DNA of 29,973 bases from CAZOMR01 sp964580655 (lineage in GTDB: Bacteria > RBG-13-61-14 > CAZOMR01). The notes beneath the pieces were generated by a model that was given only the letters and a program-made list of their open reading frames with translations, ran no database searches and had not been told where the DNA came from. Each line of letters begins with the position of its first letter. Position 1 is the first letter of the stretch. The stretch lies in contig CAZOMR010000008.1 of the NCBI GenBank assembly GCA_964580655.1, positions 1-29,973 on the forward strand, given 5' to 3'. Positions 23,434 through 29,973 of this stretch are shown one piece after another. A program made the translations under genes and the position numbers.

Positions 23434-24613
23434 ATTCAGCAAGCGCTTTATCCAGGACTGGCATAAAGAGGTCAACCTCTCTTTTGCGCAGGATCAATGG
23501 CGGGACAAAGCGGAGCACATTCCCTGCGGTGCAGTTTATAAGAAATCCCCGCTCCCTGCACTTATCCACCACGCTGGCCCCGTTCTTTTCAAGCTCCACG
23601 GCCAGCATCAGTCCACGGCCTCTCACATCCCGGATCACAGGCCGCTTCTCCTTCATCTGGATAAGTTGATCCAGGAAATATTTCCCCACATTCCGGGAGC
23701 TATCCATGATCTTTCCTTCCAGCAGGGTCCTGAGCGTGGCAACCCCTGCTCTGGCGGACAAGGGATTGCCTCCGAATGTGGATGCATGGGACCCCGGCGT
23801 GAAGACCTTCGCCACATCTGCACGGGCAAGGCAAGCCCCGATCGGCACGCCATTGGCCAGGGACTTGGCCAGGGTCATTATATCCGGCTCAACTCCAAAC
23901 CCCTGATAAGCGAATAAAGTGCCTGTCCTGCCCATGCCGGTCTGGATCTCGTCGAATATCAACAGCACATCCCTCTCATCGCAGACCCTGCGCAGGCCCG
24001 CAAGATAATCTTCATCCGGAACCCGGATGCCTCCCTCTCCCTGCACCGGCTCCACTATCACGGCACAGGTGGATTCGGTTATCGCTTTCTTCGCGGCATC
24101 AAGGTCGCTATACGGAACATCATGGCGGAATCCCGGGACCAGTGGTTCAAATCCCTTGTGGAATCTCTCCTGGCCGGTCGCACTCAGTGTCGCGAGTGTG
24201 CGTCCGTGAAAGGAGTTCTTCATGCTCACCACCTCGTGGCCCCCGCGGCCTCTCTCCCTGGAGTATTTTCGCGCAAGTTTAAACGCGGCCTCGTTTGCCT
24301 CGCCGCCGGAATTGCAGAAAAAGACCTTGTCCGCAAAGCTATTCTCAACAAGCAGTTCCGCAAGCTCTATCTGTGGCTCGATGTGGTAAAGATTGGACAC
24401 ATGCACAAGGTGCCCAGCCTGCTGTCGGATCGCCTGGGTAACATTCGGATGGCAGTGTCCGAGGTTGACCGCGGCGATACCGGCCACCAGGTCCAGATAC
24501 CTTTTTCCCTCTTTATCCCAGACCCACACGCCCTTGCCGCGAAAGGGCATAAGCGGCTGGCGGGTATATGTGTTCATCAAATACTTGATGCCTTTATCCT
24601 TATATGAGCTCAA
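23420..24613 (-). CDS. argD: Acetylornithine aminotransferase
   Basis: 397-residue PLP-dependent class III aminotransferase that converts N-acetylglutamate semialdehyde to N-acetylornithine. The PLP Schiff-base lysine is K250 in MTLAKSLANGVPIGA. Phosphate-binding NSGGEANEAAFKLARK, the HGRT block (NSFHGRTLATLSATGQ) and LIFDEIQTGMGRTG are present. It uses a TTG start, supported by a long purine-rich ribosome site (GGGGGGAAAGG) immediately upstream. It lies 21 bp after argB. In many bacteria ArgD also serves succinyldiaminopimelate transamination, so a dual role in lysine synthesis is possible. Confidence 0.95.
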   Translation of the reverse strand: MSSYKDKGIKYLMNTYTRQPLMPFRGKGVWVWDKEGKRYLDLVAGIAAVNLGHCHPNVTQAIRQQAGHLVHVSNLYHIEPQIELAELLVENSFADKVFFCNSGGEANEAAFKLARKYSRERGRGGHEVVSMKNSFHGRTLATLSATGQERFHKGFEPLVPGFRHDVPYSDLDAAKKAITESTCAVIVEPVQGEGGIRVPDEDYLAGLRRVCDERDVLLIFDEIQTGMGRTGTLFAYQGFGVEPDIMTLAKSLANGVPIGACLARADVAKVFTPGSHASTFGGNPLSARAGVATLRTLLEGKIMDSSRNVGKYFLDQLIQMKEKRPVIRDVRGRGLMLAVELEKNGASVVDKCRERGFLINCTAGNVLRFVPPLILRKREVDLFMPVLDKALAEFEKN

Positions 24614-24634
24614 CCTTTCCCCCCTTTTTTTTTC

Positions 24635-25501
24635 TCAGCGATATATCTCTGTGCCGATGCCGGCATCGGTGAATATCTCCAGGATCACTGCGTGAATAAG
24701 CAGGCCTTCTATGATATGAGTCTTGGTCACACCGGCCTTGAGCGCCTCGACGCAACAGTTTACCTTGGGTATCATGCCTTCCTTGATCACGCCCTCGTTT
24801 ATCATTTTACATGCCTTGTCCACATGCAGGGATGAAATCAGCTTTCCTCTTTTATCCGTCACCCCTTCAACATCTGTGAGCAGGATAAGCTTCTCCGCCG
24901 CAAGAGCCGATGCCACGGCGGAGGCCACGAGGTCTGCATTGATATTGTAAGTCCGGCCTTCGCGGTCCACGGCCACTGGAGCGATTACCGGGATCAGGTC
25001 TCCACGGCTGAGCGGACCGAGGAATTCCGCGTTGACCTCTTTCACTTCTCCCACTGCGCCCATGTCCTTGCGTGCCTTCTCCAGTGGCCTTGCAATCAGC
25101 ATGTTCCCGTCTTTGCCGGAGAGCCCGATGCCCTTTCCTCCGGCAAGGTTGATGCGGGAAACTATTTCCTTGTTCACCTTGCCCCCGAGCACCATCTCCA
25201 CCACTTCCATGGTCTTCTCGTCAGTGACCCGTATTCCATCCACCTTCTTTGAATCAATCTTGAGTCTATCCAGCATGTCCTCTATCTGGGGCCCTCCGCC
25301 GTGCACCACCACCGGGTGCAGGCCGACAGCTTTCAGCAGGACAACATCCTGCGCAAAGCCCTGTTTCAAATTGTCCTCGGTCATGGCCCTGCCGCCGCAC
25401 TTCAGAACCACTGTCTTGCCGGCAAACTCCCTGATATACGGCAAGGCCTCCACCAGAATCCTGGCCCGCTCCATTGCCTGATTCATCCCGATCACCCTCA
25501 C
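24635..25501 (-). CDS. argB: Acetylglutamate kinase
   Basis: 288 residues from GTG 25501 (overlapping the upstream stop codon by 4 nt) or 283 from ATG 25486, which has GAGGG at a suitable distance. It phosphorylates N-acetylglutamate, the second step of arginine synthesis. The amino-acid kinase motifs are VVLKCGG, PVVVHGGGPQIEDMLDRL, GLSGKDGNML and LLTDVEGV. The mobile N-terminal helix (about MERARILVEALPYIREF) is present. In characterised homologues this helix goes with a ring-like hexamer that is feedback-inhibited by arginine, so this is likely the controlled step here (inference). The catalytic-loop residues after Lys are CGGRAM where YGGHAM is more usual. Confidence 0.95.
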   Translation of the reverse strand: MRVIGMNQAMERARILVEALPYIREFAGKTVVLKCGGRAMTEDNLKQGFAQDVVLLKAVGLHPVVVHGGGPQIEDMLDRLKIDSKKVDGIRVTDEKTMEVVEMVLGGKVNKEIVSRINLAGGKGIGLSGKDGNMLIARPLEKARKDMGAVGEVKEVNAEFLGPLSRGDLIPVIAPVAVDREGRTYNINADLVASAVASALAAEKLILLTDVEGVTDKRGKLISSLHVDKACKMINEGVIKEGMIPKVNCCVEALKAGVTKTHIIEGLLIHAVILEIFTDAGIGTEIYR

Positions 25502-27033
25502 TTCCGCTGGCGCAAGCTCTCAAGCTCCCTTGCCTTCATCTTGAGCTCATCATTGACCTGCTGAAGCATGCGGTTGGTCACGACCACCTCATCAACGCTC
25601 CTCTGGAGTTGCTCGTAGAGCCTGAGGTTCCGGATCGCCACGGCCAATGAGTCCGTCACATCCTGAAGCAACTCCTCATCCTCCTCGGTAAACTCGCCCT
25701 TCAGCTTGTTAAGCAGGCGCAAGACGCCTATCACCTGACCGGAGATGGATATGGGGGCGGCTAGGAGGTTGACGATCTTGCCCTTGAAAGGCCACTCCAT
25801 GTCCGGCTTATATTGTTTGTCCTTTTCATCCAGGTGATTCACCCGTATCCGCTTTCCCTTCATCGCCACCCACCCGGTGATAGACTCTCCCCAGGGAATC
25901 CGTATTTTGCGGCTCAGGTCCCGCTCTTTTGCAAGCCCTGTATGAAGCACAAGATCGCCGGTAAGCTCGTCCTTTAGAAAGACCGATGTGCTTGCCACGC
26001 CCATCATCTCCTGGCACTTGCGCACGAGGTCCTTGAGCATCTCTTCGGGTTCCAGATACCTTATCAGGGTCTTTCGCATCTCGTTCAGCAGTTCAAGCCG
26101 ATCCTTGTCCCTGCGCAGGTCCTCCACCAGGAACGCGTGCCGCAAGGTGAGCGAGACCTGGTGTGAGAAGGTCTTCACCATGGTCAGGTCGTCCTCGGTA
26201 AACTCTCCGCGATCCTTTTTATCATTGGCATTTATGGTTCCGATGATCTCATCGCCAACCTCTATCGGCGCGATGACAAAGGACCGGGTCCGGTACTGGG
26301 ACGCCCGCTTTGAGTGTTGGAACCTCTCATCCTTGTCCACATCCTTGACCAGCACGGCCTCTCTGGTCTCGAGCACATGGCTTGAGACGCTCTTCTTCGC
26401 GTTCCCGCTCTCTTTCTTGATCAGCTCCTTGCTAAAGCCCTTTGCCACAGCCACCTTGAGCTTTCTTGTCTCCGGGTCTAGCAACATGACGCTTACACGG
26501 TCGCAGTCCAGAGCCTCGGCCACCAGCCCGACAATGGTATTGAGCATCTCAAACCCTTGTGGAATGGCAGGAAGCTTGAATCCTCCGGCCACCATGCTGG
26601 AAAGTCGCTTCGCTCCCTCCTCCAGCCGGGCCATCCGTCGCAGTTTTTCCTTCTTCTCCACCATGAGCTCGCGTGCCTCAAGCGCTTTGTGCACTGCGTG
26701 TTTGAGCTCCTGGGCCGAGATGGGCTTGTGCTGGTAATCAAAGGCGCCCCGGCGCAGGGACTGCAAGACCGTCCTGTGATCCTCGTAAGCGGTAAGCATT
26801 ATCACGGGAAGTTCCGGGTCATTCTGTTTGAGCTTGCTTAGCACCAAAAGCCCGTCCATGCTTCCCGGCATGACTATGTCAACAAGTGCAAGGTCTATCC
26901 TGGCCTTCTTGGAAAGATCAAGGCACTCCCGGCCATCCTTGGCAGTGAAGACCTCGTGTCCGTCCTTGCGAAGAAGGTCTGCGATCATCTCCCGGTAAAA
27001 AAGCTCGTCATCCACCACCAGGATACCTGCCAT
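25498..27033 (-). CDS. REC-GAF-GAF response regulator without DNA-binding output
   Basis: 511 residues. The receiver domain (1-120) has acidic D8/D9, phospho-acceptor D52 in LALVDIVMPG, T81 and K103 in HKPIS, so it looks competent for phosphorylation. Two GAF domains follow at about 165-310 and 335-480, each with the long alpha/beta pattern including a VSVMLLD-type strand and an IGVLRLLNK-type strand. A coiled coil lies between REC and GAF1 and another ends the protein (about 480-511). There is no histidine kinase, GGDEF, EAL or helix-turn-helix domain, so output is probably by protein contact. It sits 16 bp after hslU and overlaps argB by 4 nt, so it is part of the same transcript. The ligand of the GAF domains is unknown. 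Confidence 0.87.
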   Translation of the reverse strand: MAGILVVDDELFYREMIADLLRKDGHEVFTAKDGRECLDLSKKARIDLALVDIVMPGSMDGLLVLSKLKQNDPELPVIMLTAYEDHRTVLQSLRRGAFDYQHKPISAQELKHAVHKALEARELMVEKKEKLRRMARLEEGAKRLSSMVAGGFKLPAIPQGFEMLNTIVGLVAEALDCDRVSVMLLDPETRKLKVAVAKGFSKELIKKESGNAKKSVSSHVLETREAVLVKDVDKDERFQHSKRASQYRTRSFVIAPIEVGDEIIGTINANDKKDRGEFTEDDLTMVKTFSHQVSLTLRHAFLVEDLRRDKDRLELLNEMRKTLIRYLEPEEMLKDLVRKCQEMMGVASTSVFLKDELTGDLVLHTGLAKERDLSRKIRIPWGESITGWVAMKGKRIRVNHLDEKDKQYKPDMEWPFKGKIVNLLAAPISISGQVIGVLRLLNKLKGEFTEEDEELLQDVTDSLAVAIRNLRLYEQLQRSVDEVVVTNRMLQQVNDELKMKARELESLRQRK

Positions 27034-27049
27034 GGCTGTTCCTCTTTTC

Positions 27050-28369
27050 TTACAGGATATACCTGCTCAAGTCCTCGTTTTTGACTATGTCCGCGAGTTT
27101 CTCCTGGACATAGGCCGCATCAATCACCACATGTGCCCCGCGCATCTCCGGGGCATCGTATGAGATCTCCTCAAGCAACTTCTCCATGATCGTGTGCAGT
27201 CTGCGCGCTCCTATGTTCTCCGCGGTATCGTTCACCTGCTCTGCCAGGTGAGCTATCTCTTTAATGGCATCGGGCCGGAACTCCAGGCGAATTTCCTCGG
27301 TCTCCATCAGTGCCTGATACTGCTTGACCAGGGCGTTCTCCGGGTCAGTGAGAATCCGGACGAAGTCGTCCCGGGTCAGGGCGTTGAGTTCTACCCTGGT
27401 CGGGAACCGGCCTTGCAGTTCCGGGATAAGGTCCGAGGGCTTGCTTGTGTGAAAGGCTCCTGCCGCGATGAACAGGATATGATCCGTCTTCACCATCCCG
27501 TATTTGGTGAGCACGGTGGACCCCTCCACGATAGGGAGTATATCCCTCTGGACTCCTTCCCTGCTTACATCCGGGCCTGCGCCCTCGTGTCGTCCAGATA
27601 TTTTATCCAGCTCGTCAATAAAGATAATTCCCGTCTCCTGCACCCTTGTCAGAGCTTCCGCGGTGACCTTTTCCTTGTCAATCAGTTTATCGGCTTCCTC
27701 CGGAAGAAGCGCGTCCCGGGCCTCTGCCACGGTCATCTGCTTGGGCCGGTCGGGTCGGTGGAACATCTGTCCAAGCATGTCCGGAAGATTCAGGCCCATC
27801 TCCTCCACTCCCGCGGAAGAGATAATCTGTGCAAAAGGAATAGCCGGTCTGGCTGACACCTCTACCTGGATGATCTCCTTATCGAGCTTGCCATTCCGGT
27901 ATAGCTCGATAATCTCTCCCTCGGAGCCGGCCCGATAGCGTTCGTAGACCTCCGGTTTGCCCTTCAACTGCTCAATGATCTTGTTTTCCACTATCTCCTT
28001 GGCCCGCTCCTTGATCTTGTCCTTTTCCTCGTCCTGCACCATCTTCACCGCTATCTCGGTCAGGTCTCTGATCATGCTTTCCACATCCCTGCCCACGTAA
28101 CCGACCTCGGTGTATTTGCTTGCCTCTACCTTGAGGAACGGCGCTTGTGCCAGCCGGGACAGCCTGCGCGCTATCTCGGTTTTGCCCACCCCGGTCGGTC
28201 CTATCATTATGATGTTCTTGGGCGCTATCTCATCCCTCAACTCCGGAGGCACCTGTCTGCGCCGCCAGCGGTTTCTGAGAGCAATAGCCACTGCGCGCTT
28301 GGCCTTGTCCTGGCCGATTATATACTTGTTCAACTTCTCAACGATCTCTCGCGGGGTAAGGCTCCTCAT
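27050..28369 (-). CDS. hslU: HslU, ATPase and unfoldase of the HslUV protease
   Basis: 439-residue AAA+ protein that unfolds substrates and feeds them to HslV. Walker A is GPTGVGKT at 57-64, and Walker B is IIFIDELDKI. The GYVGRDVESMIRDL segment, the inserted I domain (about 110-240) and GARRLHTIMEKLLEEI sensor region are all present. The protein ends in YIL after DLSR, consistent with the C-terminal tail that docks into HslV. The ATG follows the hslV stop codon directly. Length is in the usual range (about 440). Confidence 0.97.
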   Translation of the reverse strand: MRSLTPREIVEKLNKYIIGQDKAKRAVAIALRNRWRRRQVPPELRDEIAPKNIIMIGPTGVGKTEIARRLSRLAQAPFLKVEASKYTEVGYVGRDVESMIRDLTEIAVKMVQDEEKDKIKERAKEIVENKIIEQLKGKPEVYERYRAGSEGEIIELYRNGKLDKEIIQVEVSARPAIPFAQIISSAGVEEMGLNLPDMLGQMFHRPDRPKQMTVAEARDALLPEEADKLIDKEKVTAEALTRVQETGIIFIDELDKISGRHEGAGPDVSREGVQRDILPIVEGSTVLTKYGMVKTDHILFIAAGAFHTSKPSDLIPELQGRFPTRVELNALTRDDFVRILTDPENALVKQYQALMETEEIRLEFRPDAIKEIAHLAEQVNDTAENIGARRLHTIMEKLLEEISYDAPEMRGAHVVIDAAYVQEKLADIVKNEDLSRYIL

Positions 28370-28918
28370 CTAAAGCTCCTCAAATACAAATTGATCGTTG
28401 GTGTAGATACAGATTTCCGCAGTCGCGCTCATGGCGGCTTCGGCTATCTCTCTGGCGGAAAGCTCGGTGTGCCGGATCAGCACTTTTGCCGCGGCCTGCG
28501 CCAGGGGCCCCCCGGAGCCGATGGCGAGGATTCCCCCTTCAGGCCCCCCTGGCTCATCCGGCTCGATCACATCGCCTGTCCCGGAGATCAGGAAGGCCGC
28601 GTCCTTGTTCGCCACGATCATCAGTGCCTCAAGCCGGCGCAACATGCGGTCTGTGCGCCAGTCCTTGGCCAGCTCAACTGCGGCCCGACGCAGGTTTCCG
28701 GAATGTTTCTCCAGCTTGCCCTCCATTCTCTCATAAAGCGTAAACGCGTCCGCAGTCGCACCTGCGAATCCGGAGATGATCTGGTCATGGTAGAGCCTGC
28801 GCACCTTCTTTGCCGTGTGCTTGAGCACGGTGTTCTGGACAGTTACCTGGCCGTCTCCAGCCAGGACAACCTTGCCACCGTGACGGACAAGAAGGATGGT
28901 TGTGCCTTTAACCTTCAT
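28370..28918 (-). CDS. hslV: HslV, peptidase subunit of the HslUV protease
   Basis: 182-residue proteasome-like threonine peptidase. The active-site Thr is the first of TT in MKVKGTTILLVR (T6), exposed after removal of five residues. The AGDGQVTVQNTVLKHTAKKVRRL block and ISGFAGATADAFTLYERME are family signatures. Its ATG overlaps the xerC stop by 4 nt. The xerC-hslV-hslU order is widespread in bacteria. Confidence 0.97.
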   Translation of the reverse strand: MKVKGTTILLVRHGGKVVLAGDGQVTVQNTVLKHTAKKVRRLYHDQIISGFAGATADAFTLYERMEGKLEKHSGNLRRAAVELAKDWRTDRMLRRLEALMIVANKDAAFLISGTGDVIEPDEPGGPEGGILAIGSGGPLAQAAAKVLIRHTELSAREIAEAAMSATAEICIYTNDQFVFEEL

Positions 28919-29865
28919 TTTCTCTCCTCCCTTGCTAGATGGGCATGCGGATGAGCCTGATCGTAAACCTTGAACAGTTGCTCCAGACTTCTCTTTGTGT
29001 ACTTCTGGGTGGTTATAAGGTTCTTGTGCCCGAGAAGCTCCTGGATACTGCGCAGGTCCATGCCGCTGTCAAGGAGATGTGTTGCAAATGAATGACGGAG
29101 CACATGCGGGCTTATCTTGCGGCTTAAGGCTATCTGCTTCACCCGCTCATCCAGAATCTTCTGCACCCTTCTTGGGCATATCCGGCGGCCCTGCTTGCTC
29201 AGGAACACAGCCTGGGCCGCATCATCATCCAGCCTTGGCTTGCAGAACTCCTTTCTGTCCTCCAGATACCCGGCCAGGGCCTGGGCGGCCCTGGCGTGGA
29301 TGTGGACAATCCTCTGTTTCCTGCCCTTGCCCATGACCCGGATGCTTCGGTCCCTCAAGTTGAGGTCCTCCAGGTTCAGCCCGACCAGCTCCGCCAGCCT
29401 GATGCCGGTTGCGTAGAAGAGCTCCAACATGGCCTTATTACGCCGGCCTGTTGGGGTGGCCGGGTTGGGCGCATCGAGCAATGCAAAGACCTCTTCCACC
29501 GGCAGAACCGTGGGCAGATGTTTCTCCTGCCTGGGCGTGGTCACGAGTTCCGCCAGGTTAGCTTCCACCACACCCTCCCTCTCAAGAAACCGGAAGAATG
29601 CTCGGAGGCTTGCGAGAATGCGCTCAAGGCTTGATGCCTTATGGTCATTATACAAGAAGCTAATATAAGACCGAAAAGCGCGGCGGTCAATGCTCTGAAC
29701 CGAGACACTCCCCGCATCATCGCCCCTCCCGCTTTCCTTCAGGTACCTCAGAAAACGAGACAGGTCCCCAAGATAGCTCGCAATAGTGGCCTCGGAGAAA
29801 TTGCGCAGACGAAGATACCCTTCAAACCGCGGAAGCCATGCCCCCATATCGTAATTCGCACTCAT
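28915..29865 (-). CDS. xerC: Tyrosine recombinase XerC
   Basis: 316-residue site-specific recombinase that resolves chromosome dimers at dif, usually with XerD. The SAM-like N-terminal DNA-binding domain is at about 8-100. The catalytic set is complete: R156 (ATGIRLAEL), K180 (GKGRKQR), H254 and R257 (SPHVLRHSFATH), H280 (LLGHKNL) and Tyr289 (TTQKYTK). Length and position directly upstream of hslV fit XerC rather than a phage integrase. The start ATG has no clear ribosome site and lies only about 7 nt from the predicted transcription start. It is the first gene of the minus-strand operon. Confidence 0.95.
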   Translation of the reverse strand: MSANYDMGAWLPRFEGYLRLRNFSEATIASYLGDLSRFLRYLKESGRGDDAGSVSVQSIDRRAFRSYISFLYNDHKASSLERILASLRAFFRFLEREGVVEANLAELVTTPRQEKHLPTVLPVEEVFALLDAPNPATPTGRRNKAMLELFYATGIRLAELVGLNLEDLNLRDRSIRVMGKGRKQRIVHIHARAAQALAGYLEDRKEFCKPRLDDDAAQAVFLSKQGRRICPRRVQKILDERVKQIALSRKISPHVLRHSFATHLLDSGMDLRSIQELLGHKNLITTQKYTKRSLEQLFKVYDQAHPHAHLAREERK

Positions 29866-29878
29866 CTTGAAACATTTA

Positions 29879-29907
29879 ATTCTAAGTTAATCAGGCGCTT
29901 ATTTCAA
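29879..29907 (-). promoter_or_regulatory. Sigma-70-like promoter of the xerC-hslVU-arg-dnaK operon
   Basis: On the minus strand TTGAAA (29907-29902) and TAGAAT (29884-29879) have ideal 17-bp spacing. The -10 box ends 13 bp before the xerC ATG, giving a leader of only 6-8 nt. The sequence right of it (29908-29973) contains an imperfect aaccc/gggtt palindrome at the window edge that cannot be judged. Confidence 0.6.
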
Positions 29908-29973
29908 GTATCCCTGGACTGAAGGGTGTGCGACATATTTGGTGAATCATTTTTTTAACCCCTTTTTTGGGTT

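Noticed and set aside
28915..29865. Phage integrase or integron recombinase marking a mobile element
   Set aside because: Size, the complete XerC motif set and the coupled hslV-hslU genes fit the housekeeping recombinase; no attachment site or cargo was seen.
29950..29973. Terminator hairpin at the right edge (aaccc...gggtt)
   Set aside because: The window ends within it, so the bases that would follow the stem cannot be seen.

Overview
This is a gene-dense window, mostly of high GC, from a bacterial chromosome. It holds 20 protein-coding genes and no RNA genes, CRISPR array or complete insertion sequence that I could find. The lineage looks Gram-negative: there is an AsmA-type envelope protein, a PilO-like protein, a DnaK with the Gram-negative insertion, and a xerC-hslV-hslU-argB-argD-argF order that resembles Desulfobacterota (former Deltaproteobacteria). 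That assignment is inference. An uncultured relative from a neighbouring phylum is equally possible.

Bases 1-7,989 (+ strand): the 3' part of gatB (tRNA amidotransferase) runs into a large AsmA-family gene. A 128-bp nested palindromic element (4,124-4,251) follows. Next, from its own promoter, comes a four-gene set: an orphan PilO-like membrane protein, a BtrH-type papain-like/acyltransferase protein, an exported alpha/beta-hydrolase that has lost the usual Ser and His of its catalytic triad, and a nucleoside hydrolase. The last three genes overlap or nearly touch, and two of them carry in-frame tandem duplications at their 5' ends. I consider this the least explained part of the window.

Bases 7,990-9,969: a convergent fmdB-type zinc-ribbon gene (- strand) and a phosphomannomutase/phosphoglucomutase (+ strand), each with a good sigma-70-like promoter in the 277-bp region between them.

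Bases 9,970-19,330 (+ strand): two copies of a CGCAAAGG-type dispersed repeat, then a YfhO-family membrane protein whose assigned start lies inside the second repeat copy. An overlapping set follows: archaeal-type phosphoglycerate mutase (apgM), a ComF-type phosphoribosyltransferase and a hexapeptide acyltransferase. An AT-rich two-gene toxin-antitoxin-like insertion (PIN toxin with an atypical beta-rich partner) comes next, then a second YfhO paralogue. With the sugar-phosphate mutase, the YfhO pair and the acyltransferase suggest surface polysaccharide work.

Bases 19,293-29,907 (- strand): one compact run, read from right to left: xerC, hslV, hslU, a REC-GAF-GAF regulator, argB, argD, argF, a J-domain/TPR protein and a dnaK paralogue. 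Spacing is from 4-nt overlaps to 44 nt, so it is probably one operon of about 10.6 kb joining chromosome-dimer resolution, proteolysis, arginine synthesis and an Hsp70 pair. Its last gene overlaps the 3' end of the second YfhO gene by 38 bp, tail to tail.
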